64,000 nt of DNA from Pseudoxanthomonas mexicana (lineage in GTDB: Bacteria > Pseudomonadota > Gammaproteobacteria > Xanthomonadales > Xanthomonadaceae). This document shows positions 1 to 7,363 of this stretch, piece after piece (the stretch's first letter is position 1; every line of letters starts with the position of its first letter). The stretch is taken from the NCBI RefSeq assembly GCF_001556105.1, contig NZ_LSIF01000073.1:1-64000 (forward strand), in the 5' to 3' direction. The position numbers were made by a program, and so were the translations under genes. The notes below the pieces were generated by a model that was given only the letters and a program-made list of their open reading frames with translations, searched no databases and was not told the DNA's origin.

Positions 1-1
1 C

Positions 2-916
2 TTCCTGCGAGGGTGCGAACGCCGGGGTGCGGTGTTCGCCGAACTGCAGTGCGGGGACGCCGATCGCGGTGATGTCGCCCTCGCCGCGGCCCTGCGCGCA
101 TTCCGGGGCAAGGCAGCCGGCCTGCCCATGGCCGACTGGCCGGTGCGCTTCTGGGCGCTGCTCGTGGCGACGCCGCAACTGCGCGTCGATGGTCCCGCCG
201 CCCGTTGGCCCGATGCCTTCGCGGCCCTGGCCCGGCCCGCCACCGCCGATCGCGCGGCGCTGCTGCTCCGGCTCGCCGGTGGCCTGCAGGAAGCGGAGGC
301 CGCCGAGGTCCTTGCGCTGGACGGTGCGGCCTACCGCGACGCGCTGGCCCGCGCCTGCCCGCGCGACGCGCTGGGTCATCCGGACGCCGCCGGCTGGCGT
401 GCGGTGGCCGACGCCATCCAGCAGCATCTCCGCGAATTGCCTGCCGATCGCCTGGCCACGCTGGCGCGCCTGCGCGAGGACGCCTTGGCCGGCACGCGCT
501 TGCCGCCCACGGCACCGACTACTTTCGCCGCTGCCGGTGAAACGCCGCGGCGGGGCCGCTGGATCGTCGTGGCGTTCGTGCTGTTGCTGGTCGCGATAGC
601 GGCGGCCGCAGCCCTCTGGTGGTGGCGCTCGTCATCCGGTCCGTCGGTGCCGGTGCAGGCGGCGGAGTCGTCCGGTGACGAAGCCACGCTGGCATTGCCA
701 CCGGATCCCGAAATCATCGTGGCAGCGCTGCCGCCCGCCGAGGCGCCCGCAGCGCGCGTCGATGCCACCAATCCCGTCGATCCCGATCCGGACGACGCCC
801 TGCTCGCGGATGCGGATGAGCCCCGCGCCCGCGAGGCGGATTTCCTGGCGTGGTACGTCGCCGGCGGCAGTGCGGCACAGGCGACTGCGACGGAGGTGGC
901 CAATGGGGATCGCTGA
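2..916 (+). CDS. sigma-factor-like membrane-anchored protein (5' truncated)
   Basis: The reading frame is open to the window edge, so the true start is upstream; an internal GTG at 32 is only the first start codon visible. From that GTG about 294 residues remain. The N-terminal ~155 residues are helical and Ala/Leu/Arg-rich. A segment near residues 75-110 looks like the region-4 helices of ECF sigma factors (inference only). A hydrophobic stretch ending in three Trp lies near residues 177-198 and is a likely single membrane span. The remaining ~95 residues are acidic and Pro-rich and probably periplasmic. The stop overlaps the start of the DUF3106 gene by 14 bases, so the two are probably co-translated. 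A degenerate sigma factor acting as a membrane partner of the DUF3106 protein is possible but unproven. Confidence 0.6.
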   Translation, partial: FLRGCERRGAVFAELQCGDADRGDVALAAALRAFRGKAAGLPMADWPVRFWALLVATPQLRVDGPAARWPDAFAALARPATADRAALLLRLAGGLQEAEAAEVLALDGAAYRDALARACPRDALGHPDAAGWRAVADAIQQHLRELPADRLATLARLREDALAGTRLPPTAPTTFAAAGETPRRGRWIVVAFVLLLVAIAAAAALWWWRSSSGPSVPVQAAESSGDEATLALPPDPEIIVAALPPAEAPAARVDATNPVDPDPDDALLADADEPRAREADFLAWYVAGGSAAQATATEVANGDR

Positions 917-1496
917 GCGTCGCACCACCATTCTCGGCGTGTGCTTGGCGATGGCGGGGATGGTCGGCATCGCAGTGTCGTTCGCGCAGGACGCGTCGCC
1001 GCCGGCACGTGTCGGCACACTGCCGCCTGCGATGCAGGAAGCCGCATCGTCACCGCGCCACGCGTGGGATGCACTGACCTCGCGTGAACGCGAGGATCGT
1101 CGTGCCCGTTACGCGGCATGGCGCGCGCTGGACGACGTGCAGCGCGCACGCTTGCGTGGTGCCGCCAACGAGATCGCGGCGTTGCCGCCGGAACACCAGG
1201 CCGCGCTGCGCACCCAGTTCGCCGTGCTGGATGCGATGCAGCGGCGTGGCTGGCGGTTGGGTCCGGAACTCGGCGCCGACTGGCCACGCCTGCAGCCGCT
1301 GTTCGCCTACGTGCCGCCCGGCGAGCGCGATGGCCTGCTGTCGTTGCTGCGCCGGCTGGACGCGGAACAGCGTGACGACCTCGCCGCGCTGGCGCAGCGC
1401 CTGCCGCCGCAGGATCGCGATGGATTCCGTCGCGAACTGCTGGCCGTGCCCGAGGCGCAACGTCGCGCGTGGCTGCGGCAGCGGCGGGACCGCTAG
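903..1496 (+). CDS. DUF3106 domain protein
   Basis: A 197-residue secreted or membrane-anchored protein. Residues ~8-28 form an N-terminal signal or anchor segment. The rest is charged and helical, with repeated Leu-Pro-Pro-Glu-His/Gln-Arg units such as LPPEHQAALR and LPPQDRDGFR, the pattern of DUF3106 proteins in Xanthomonadaceae. I chose ATG 903, which overlaps the upstream gene by 14 bases; reading frame exists further upstream but would remove the signal segment. Molecular function is unknown for the family. The stop overlaps by four bases (CTAG, 1493-1496) with the stop of the convergent DUF3667 gene. There is no room for a separate terminator between them. Confidence 0.75.
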   Translation: MGIAERRTTILGVCLAMAGMVGIAVSFAQDASPPARVGTLPPAMQEAASSPRHAWDALTSREREDRRARYAAWRALDDVQRARLRGAANEIAALPPEHQAALRTQFAVLDAMQRRGWRLGPELGADWPRLQPLFAYVPPGERDGLLSLLRRLDAEQRDDLAALAQRLPPQDRDGFRRELLAVPEAQRRAWLRQRRDR

Positions 1497-2704
1497 ACGT
1501 TCACCCACGTCGTCAGCGTCAGGAAGATCAGCGCCATCACCAGCATCATGAAATACAGCGCGCCGAGCACCGAGAACTTGAGCAGGGTGACGATCCGGTG
1601 CTGCCGGTACACGCGCTGTTGCATCTTCAGCAGGTAGATCGGCATCCACACCAGGATCGCGGCCAGCACCGTCCAGTAGGGGATCTTCCACCAGTAACTG
1701 TCGGCCGTGACCAGGCTGCCGAACGCCTGGGTCAGGCAGAGCGCCAGGACGCACAGGCACAGGTAGGCATGGCTGTACAACGCCACCACCAGGTGTTCCA
1801 GGTAGACGCGCCCTGTGCCGATGTACGCCAGCTTCAGCAGCAGCGCGAACACCGGCACCAGCACGAACAGGGCCGACGGCACCGAGCCGATCAGGCGTGT
1901 GACGAAGTAGTTCGGATCCTGCGCCACGCGCGGGACGTTCTCTTCCGCCCGCGCCAGCTTCCTGTTGAACCAGCGATTGGCGAAGTCGGGCAGCCAGCCC
2001 ACGCGCACCGGGTTGGTCTCGGCATCGAACGGCTTGTCGCCGACGGTGATCAGGGTGCGCATGGGCATCTCGGGCAACGATGACCCTTCCGGATAGCGAT
2101 CAGGCAGTGCCAGCGAGGGATGATCGGGCTGCAACTGGGTGATGCGTTGGCGCGCAAGGCGCTGGGTGGCGTAGATGTTGGGTTCGACGCGCTCGCGCAT
2201 GAAACCCAGGCCGCGCGGCATGCCGGCACGCGCCGAGACCAGGCCATCCAGCGTCTCGTCGCGCTGCCTGAGGACGCCCTCGACGGTTGTCTGTTTCGAG
2301 AAGTCGATGCCCGATTCTTCCTGGGCCGCGACCAGGTTGGTCTTGCCGTCCGCCGTGGGCGGTGGCGGCGGTAACGACACTTCGCCGATATGCAGGGTCA
2401 GCTTCGCCACGAAGAACGTCAGTACGCTGAGGATGACGAACAGCCGCAGCGGCGCCACGAACGGCGCGCGGTGGCCGGCCAGGTAGGCGTTGGCCAGCGT
2501 GCCGGGCGAGAGCAGGGTGCGCAGGGTGCGGAAGATGCGCCCGTCCAGGTGCCAGAACGACTCGAACACCTCTTCCACCGCATGCCCGAAGCTGCGCAGC
2601 GGGTTGTGCGCGTTCTGCCCGCAGACGTGGCAGAACCCGCCCTGCAGCGGCGTCCTGCAGTTCTCGCACGCCGCAGCGTGCACCTCGTCGTGCGATGGGG
2701 TCAT
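1493..2704 (-). CDS. DUF3667 family membrane protein
   Basis: A 403-residue protein. The N-terminus carries a small zinc-ribbon-like pair, CENC near residue 13 and CHVC near residue 26, followed by the typical DUF3667 sequence FGHAVEEVFESFWHLDGRIFRTL. Multiple membrane segments follow: one near residues 85-110 and a cluster in the C-terminal third (about residues 275-400). A ~150-residue loop between them is probably extracytoplasmic. The start ATG at 2704 is where the family N-terminus begins; the frame stays open far upstream but that part has no protein character. The gene is divergent from the MATE gene (start 2807), leaving about 100 bases for both promoters. Family function is unknown. 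Confidence 0.8.
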   Translation of the reverse strand: MTPSHDEVHAAACENCRTPLQGGFCHVCGQNAHNPLRSFGHAVEEVFESFWHLDGRIFRTLRTLLSPGTLANAYLAGHRAPFVAPLRLFVILSVLTFFVAKLTLHIGEVSLPPPPPTADGKTNLVAAQEESGIDFSKQTTVEGVLRQRDETLDGLVSARAGMPRGLGFMRERVEPNIYATQRLARQRITQLQPDHPSLALPDRYPEGSSLPEMPMRTLITVGDKPFDAETNPVRVGWLPDFANRWFNRKLARAEENVPRVAQDPNYFVTRLIGSVPSALFVLVPVFALLLKLAYIGTGRVYLEHLVVALYSHAYLCLCVLALCLTQAFGSLVTADSYWWKIPYWTVLAAILVWMPIYLLKMQQRVYRQHRIVTLLKFSVLGALYFMMLVMALIFLTLTTWVNV

Positions 2705-2806
2705 GGGGCGTTCGGGCGGCGCGGGAAGCGAGCGGGTAAGATACCGGCCTCCCGTGACCCGGTGCCAGCGCGACGCCGCGCGACCGCAGTCCGGCGGTTG
2801 ATCCTC

Positions 2807-4204
2807 ATGTCCGTCTCCCTCTCCCCGACCCCGCGCTTCGGCCAGGAAGTGCGCGCCACGGGCACGCTCGCCCTGCCGCTGGTGCTGGGCCATGTTTCCA
2901 CTGGCCTGATCGGCTTCGTCGACAACGTCATCGCCGGCCACCACGCGACCGCGACGCTGGCGGCGGTGACCGTGGGCACCGCGCTGCTGTGGCTGCCGAT
3001 GATGGTGCCGATCGGCACGCTGATCTCGCTGACCGCCTCGGTCTCGCAACTCGATGGCGCCAACCGGCGTGCCGAGATCGGCCCGCTGTTCCGGCAGGCG
3101 CTGTGGCTGTCGCTGGGCCTGGGCCTGCTGATGTTCGCCTTCCTCAGCGTGGCGCCGTACGCGCTGGCGGCGTTCGGCATCGCGCACGACATCATTCCCG
3201 GCGCCACCGCCTTCCTGCATGGCATCCGCTGGGGCGTGCCGGCGCTGACGTTCTACTTCTGCATGCGCTACCTCAGCGAAGGCACGCATTGGACGCTGCC
3301 GACCATGATCCTCGGCTTCGGCGGCCTGCTGGTGCTGGCGCCGGTCGGCTACGTGCTGGCCTTCGGCAAGTTCGGGTTCCCGGAGATGGGCGCGGGCGGG
3401 CTGGGTATCGCGTCGGCGCTGACCATGTGGGTGCAGGCGATCGCCTTCGCGATCTACCTGTCGCGCACGCACCGCTTCGCCGACCTGCGGCTGTTCGCGC
3501 AATTCGATCCGCCGCGCGCTGCCCCGATGATGCAGCTGCTGCGCACCGGCCTGCCGATCGGCATCACCGTGTTGATGGAAGGCAGCCTCTTCATCGTCAC
3601 CGCGCTGCTGATCGCGCGCCTCGGCACCACGCCCGCCGCCGCGCACCAGATCGCGATCAACGTGTCGGCGCTGTGCTTCATGATCCCGATGGGCGTGGCC
3701 GAAGCCACCACCGTGCGCGTGGGCCATGCGGTGGGCGCAGGCAACACGCTGGGCATCCGCCGCGCCGCGCATGCCGGCTACGTCATCGTGCTGGCGACGC
3801 AGGCGATCTCGGCGCTGTTCCTGCTGCTGGGCCACGACCTGGTGGTGTCGCTGTATACCGACGACCTCGCCGTCGCCGCACTGGCCGGCACGCTGCTGCT
3901 GTTCGCTGCGGCGTTCCAGTTCCCCGACGGTATCCAGGTGCTGTCGGCCGGTGCGCTGCGCGGGTTGAAGGACACGCGCGTGCCGATGTGGCTGGCGGTG
4001 GTGTCGTACTGGGGCCTGGGCATGCCGCTGGGCGCCGGGCTCGGCCTGGGGCTCGGCTGGGGGCCGCAGGGCATGTGGCTGGGCCTGATCGTCGGCCTGA
4101 CCGCCGCCGCCGTGCTGCTGGGCTGGCGCTTCGAGCGCAGCAGCCGGCGCTGGCAGGCCGCTGCGGCGTCTCCCGCCCCGGTCACGGTGACCAACGGGGC
4201 ATGA
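2807..4204 (+). CDS. MATE family multidrug efflux transporter
   Basis: A 465-residue polytopic inner-membrane protein. It has the twelve-helix layout and internal two-fold repeat of MATE exporters, and its length is normal for the family. It opens with the MATE-like stretch TLALPLVLGHVSTGLIGFVDNVI, and later shows AAAHQIAINVSALCFMIPMGVAEATTVRVGHAVGAG, the typical helix 7-8 region. These transporters expel cationic drugs or metabolites in exchange for sodium or protons; it is nearest the NorM-like branch by eye. The ATG at 2807 is the first in frame that gives a normal N-terminus. sppA follows after 50 bases on the same strand. Substrate cannot be read from the sequence. Confidence 0.88.
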   Translation: MSVSLSPTPRFGQEVRATGTLALPLVLGHVSTGLIGFVDNVIAGHHATATLAAVTVGTALLWLPMMVPIGTLISLTASVSQLDGANRRAEIGPLFRQALWLSLGLGLLMFAFLSVAPYALAAFGIAHDIIPGATAFLHGIRWGVPALTFYFCMRYLSEGTHWTLPTMILGFGGLLVLAPVGYVLAFGKFGFPEMGAGGLGIASALTMWVQAIAFAIYLSRTHRFADLRLFAQFDPPRAAPMMQLLRTGLPIGITVLMEGSLFIVTALLIARLGTTPAAAHQIAINVSALCFMIPMGVAEATTVRVGHAVGAGNTLGIRRAAHAGYVIVLATQAISALFLLLGHDLVVSLYTDDLAVAALAGTLLLFAAAFQFPDGIQVLSAGALRGLKDTRVPMWLAVVSYWGLGMPLGAGLGLGLGWGPQGMWLGLIVGLTAAAVLLGWRFERSSRRWQAAAASPAPVTVTNGA

Positions 4205-4254
4205 AAGCCTCACCCACGACACGCTACAGTGATCCCAGTTTCCCGGAGTTCCCC

Positions 4255-6159
4255 ATGAACCAAGTCGCACCTGCACCCCGTCGCAGCCCGGTCGTCGCCT
4301 TCTTCGTCGGCCTGTGGGACGTGATGAATTTCACCCGCAAGCTGGTCCTCAACCTGATCTTCTTCGGGCTGCTGTTCCTGATCTTCATCGTGTTCGTCAT
4401 TGCCGCCGGCAGTGGCGGGGTGAAGCCGCTGATGGAGCGCACCACCTTCGTACTGGCGCCGGAAGGCCGCCTGGTGGAGCAGTTCACCGCCGATCCCGCC
4501 ACCCGCGCGCTGGCCAAGGCGCTGGGCGACAAGAGCGCCGAGGAAGTGCAGTTGCGCGACCTGCTGCGCGCCATCGAGACGGCGCAGAAGGACGAGAAGA
4601 TCGAACGCATGCTGCTGCGCGTGGACCAGTTGCAGCCGACCGGTTACGCCTCGCTGCGTGAAGTCGCCGCCGCGCTGGCCAAGTTCCGCGCCTCCGGCAA
4701 GCAGATCGTCGCCTTCGGCGAGAACATCAGCCAGACGCAGTACCTGCTGGCGGCGCAGGCCAACGAGGTCTACCTCGATCCGATGGGCAGCCTGATGCTC
4801 GAGGGCCTGGGCCGCTATCGCCAGTACTACCGCCAGGGCCTGCAGGAGAAGCTCGGCGTGGACGTGCACCTGTTCAAGGTGGGCGAGTACAAGTCCGCCG
4901 CCGAGCCCTACGTGCTCGACGCCGCCTCGAAGGAAGCCAAGGAAGCCGACCTGTTCTGGATGAACGATGTGTGGCAGCGCCTGCTGGCCGACATCGCCAA
5001 GGTCCGCAAGACCACGCCGGAAGCGCTGGCCGCCGGCATCGACACGCTGCCCGAAGGCATCGCCGCCGCCGGTGGCGACCTGGCCAAGTACGCCCTGCAG
5101 CAGAAGCTGGTCGATGGCCTGAAGACGCAGGAAGAGGTCGAGAACCTGCTGATCGAGCGCGGCGTGGCCGACGAGGATTCCGAGACCGGCTTCCGCGCCA
5201 TTGGCCTGACCGGTTACCTGACCCAGGTCGACGCCAGGACGAACCCGCTCGACAAGCGTCCGCAGATCGCGGTGGTCGTGGCCGAAGGCGAGATCACCGA
5301 CGGCGACCAGCCGGCCGGCCGCATCGGTGGCCTGTCCACCTCGGCGCTGCTGCGCGAGGCACGCGACGACGACGACGTGAAGGCCGTGGTGCTGCGCGTG
5401 GATTCGCCCGGCGGCGGCGTGTACGCCTCCGAGCAGATCCGCCGCGAAGTGGCCGCGCTGAAGAAAGCCGGCAAGCCCGTCGTGGTGTCGATGGGCGACC
5501 TGGCCGCCTCCGGTGGCTACTGGATCAGCATGAATGCCGACCGCATCTACGCCGACCCATCCACGATCACCGGCTCCATCGGCATCTTCGGCATGATCCC
5601 CACCGTGCCGCGCACGCTGGAGAAGATCGGCGTGCGCACCGACGGCGTGGGCACCACCCGCTTCGCCGGCGCGTTCGACATCACCCGCCCGCTGGACCCG
5701 GCCGTGGGCCAGGTGATCCAGTCGGTCATCGACAAGGGCTACGCCGACTTCACCGGCAAGGTCGCGGAAGCGCGCAAGAAGCCGGTGGAAGAGGTCGACG
5801 CCGTCGCCCGCGGTCGCGTGTGGAGCGGTGCGCAGGCGAAGGAGCGTGGCCTGGTGGACGAACTCGCCGGTTTCGACGCGGCGGTCGCCGATGCCGCCAA
5901 GCGCGCCAAGCTGGGCGAGGCCGATGCCTACCGCGTGCGCTACATCGAGAAGATGTCCTCGCCGTTCTCGCAGTTCATGGGCGGCTTCGCCGGCAGCCGG
6001 ATCGGTTCGGCCTGGCTGAAGGATTCCGACTTCGCCCGCGCGCTGCTGGCGCGCAGCCTGCCGGAGATGGAGGCGCAGCTGCGCTTCGTCGACGAGGCGG
6101 TGAACGACCGCAACGGCGCCCCGGTGAAGAGCCTGGCGTACTGCTTCTGCGGGTTCTGA
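4255..6159 (+). CDS. sppA: signal peptide peptidase SppA (67K type)
   Basis: A 634-residue membrane-bound serine protease that degrades cleaved signal peptides in the periplasm. One membrane anchor lies near residues 35-60. Two homologous S49 domains follow, as in the long E. coli form. The catalytic dyad is visible: Lys213 in the N-terminal domain (FKVGEYKSAAEP) and Ser419 in the C-terminal domain (DLAASGGYW). The start ATG at 4255 leaves an N-terminal Pro/Arg stretch before the anchor, normal for the family. A strong GC-rich hairpin 23 bases after the stop probably ends the transcript. Confidence 0.95.
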   Translation: MNQVAPAPRRSPVVAFFVGLWDVMNFTRKLVLNLIFFGLLFLIFIVFVIAAGSGGVKPLMERTTFVLAPEGRLVEQFTADPATRALAKALGDKSAEEVQLRDLLRAIETAQKDEKIERMLLRVDQLQPTGYASLREVAAALAKFRASGKQIVAFGENISQTQYLLAAQANEVYLDPMGSLMLEGLGRYRQYYRQGLQEKLGVDVHLFKVGEYKSAAEPYVLDAASKEAKEADLFWMNDVWQRLLADIAKVRKTTPEALAAGIDTLPEGIAAAGGDLAKYALQQKLVDGLKTQEEVENLLIERGVADEDSETGFRAIGLTGYLTQVDARTNPLDKRPQIAVVVAEGEITDGDQPAGRIGGLSTSALLREARDDDDVKAVVLRVDSPGGGVYASEQIRREVAALKKAGKPVVVSMGDLAASGGYWISMNADRIYADPSTITGSIGIFGMIPTVPRTLEKIGVRTDGVGTTRFAGAFDITRPLDPAVGQVIQSVIDKGYADFTGKVAEARKKPVEEVDAVARGRVWSGAQAKERGLVDELAGFDAAVADAAKRAKLGEADAYRVRYIEKMSSPFSQFMGGFAGSRIGSAWLKDSDFARALLARSLPEMEAQLRFVDEAVNDRNGAPVKSLAYCFCGF

Positions 6160-6182
6160 GTTCTTCCTACATAGTGTGATCG

Positions 6183-6212
6183 ACGGGCCGCGCGGGCAAC
6201 TGCGCGGCCCGT
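6183..6212 (+). terminator. hairpin terminator after sppA
   Basis: A perfect 11-base-pair stem (6183-6193 with 6202-6212) and an 8-base loop lie just after the sppA stop. The following bases (TGCGTTTG) contain only a short T run, so it may be a weak or Rho-assisted terminator. It also insulates sppA from the ParD-like/map promoter. Confidence 0.65.
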
Positions 6213-6236
6213 TGCGTTTGTGGGCATCCGTGGATA

Positions 6237-6272
6237 CGGGATATACGAATCATATATGATACGCATATCCCG
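6237..6272. promoter_or_regulatory. 36-bp palindrome, candidate operator of the ParD-like/map pair
   Basis: The outer arms CGGGATAT and ATATCCCG are perfect inverted repeats. The full 14-base arms match at 12 of 14 positions around a self-complementary CATATATG centre. The element is A/T-rich in a very GC-rich chromosome and ends 16 bases before the ATG of the ParD-like gene, so it must overlap the promoter or 5' leader. Ribbon-helix-helix antitoxins usually bind such repeats in their own promoters. That the ParD-like protein binds here is inference. Confidence 0.6.
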
Positions 6273-6288
6273 CTTTCGAGATTCCCCC

Positions 6289-6501
6289 ATGGGCATCGTC
6301 AACATCGACGACGCGCTGCACGACCAGCTGCGTCGTGCCTGCACGGTCAGCCACCGCTCGATCAACGCGCAGGCCAACTTCTGGATCAAGGTCGGCATGC
6401 TCTGCGAGATGCATCCGGAGCTGAGCTTCCAGGACATCGTGGCCAACGAACTGCGTGCGGCCGGCGTGCAACCGGCACCGCTGCTCGCGGGGCACACGTG
6501 A
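6289..6501 (+). CDS. ParD-like family protein
   Basis: A 70-residue protein resembling the ParD-like family, a ribbon-helix-helix type related to type II antitoxins. It starts with a short beta strand (GIVNIDDALH) followed by helices, with SINAQANFWIKVGMLCE as the most recognisable part. ATG 6289 is preferred to the upstream ATG at 6220, which lies before the palindrome and would add an implausible N-terminus. The stop overlaps the GTG start of map by four bases (GTGA), so the two are translationally coupled. No ParE-type toxin is next to it. The likely role is autoregulation of this two-gene operon, but this is inferred. Confidence 0.75.
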   Translation: MGIVNIDDALHDQLRRACTVSHRSINAQANFWIKVGMLCEMHPELSFQDIVANELRAAGVQPAPLLAGHT

Positions 6502-7274
6502 TCAAGACGGCCGACGAACTGGCGCGCATGGCGGAGGCCGGCGCGCTGCTGGCGTCCGTGTTCGACCGCCTCGACCGGCTCACACTGGAAGGCATGAGCA
6601 CGATGGCGATCAACGACCTGGTCGAACGCATGATCGTCGACGAGCTGCACGCGCGCCCCGCGAGCAAGGGGCAGTACGACTTTCCGTACGTGCTCAACGC
6701 CTCCATCGACGACGTGGTCTGCCACGGCATGCCCTCGCACGACGACGTGCTGCGCAGCGGGCAGATCGTCAACCTCGACATCACGCTCGAGAAGAACGGA
6801 TACATCGCCGACTCCAGCACCACCTACCTGATCGGCGACGTCGCCTATCCCGCGCGCCGGCTGGTGCAGGCCACCTACCAGGCGATGTGGAAAGGCATCG
6901 CCGCCGTGCGTCCGGGTGCGCGCCTCGGCGATGTCGGCCACGCCATCACGCAGTACGCGCGCGAGCAGGGCTACAGCGTGGTGAAGGAATACGGCGGCCA
7001 CGGCATCGGCCGCGAGATGCACGAAGCGCCGCACGTGCATCACTACGGCAAGCCGGGCACGGGCCTGGTGCTGGCGGAAGGCATGGTCTTCACCATCGAG
7101 CCGATGGTGAACCAGGGCCGCGCCGCGATCCGCTCGCAGCCCGACGTATGGCCGGTGCATACGCGCGACGGCAAACTGTCCGCGCAGTTCGAGCACACCG
7201 TCGCCGTGACGCGCACCGGTGCACGCGTACTGACGCTGCGGCCGAACGAAGTGCCGCTGTGCAAGGTCGCGTGA
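6498..7274 (+). CDS. map: type I methionine aminopeptidase
   Basis: A 258-residue cytoplasmic metalloprotease removing the N-terminal methionine from nascent proteins. All five metal ligands of the pita-bread fold are present: Asp94, Asp105, His168, Glu201 and Glu232. The substrate-contact His76 lies in VVCHG. Length is close to the E. coli enzyme. It starts with GTG overlapping the ParD-like stop. Many Xanthomonadaceae have a second map next to rpsB; this copy linked to a ParD-like gene may be the accessory one, which the window cannot settle. Confidence 0.95.
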   Translation: MIKTADELARMAEAGALLASVFDRLDRLTLEGMSTMAINDLVERMIVDELHARPASKGQYDFPYVLNASIDDVVCHGMPSHDDVLRSGQIVNLDITLEKNGYIADSSTTYLIGDVAYPARRLVQATYQAMWKGIAAVRPGARLGDVGHAITQYAREQGYSVVKEYGGHGIGREMHEAPHVHHYGKPGTGLVLAEGMVFTIEPMVNQGRAAIRSQPDVWPVHTRDGKLSAQFEHTVAVTRTGARVLTLRPNEVPLCKVA

Positions 7275-7325
7275 GCGATCAGCGCGGATGCGTGCGGCGC
7301 GTTGCCGCCGCTTGAACACGATCGA

Positions 7326-7355
7326 CCTCCGGCCCGCGCGGACGCGGACCGGAGG
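7326..7355. terminator. bidirectional hairpin between map and the S9 peptidase gene
   Basis: CCTCCGG (7326-7332) pairs with CCGGAGG (7349-7355), with an inner CCGCG/CGCGG stem. It lies between the convergent ends of map and the S9 peptidase gene. No long T run flanks it on either strand, so termination efficiency is uncertain. Confidence 0.5.
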
Positions 7356-7363
7356 CAGTGCAC

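Noticed and set aside
6289..7274. Type II toxin-antitoxin module
   Set aside because: The partner gene is methionine aminopeptidase with all metal ligands, not a toxin.
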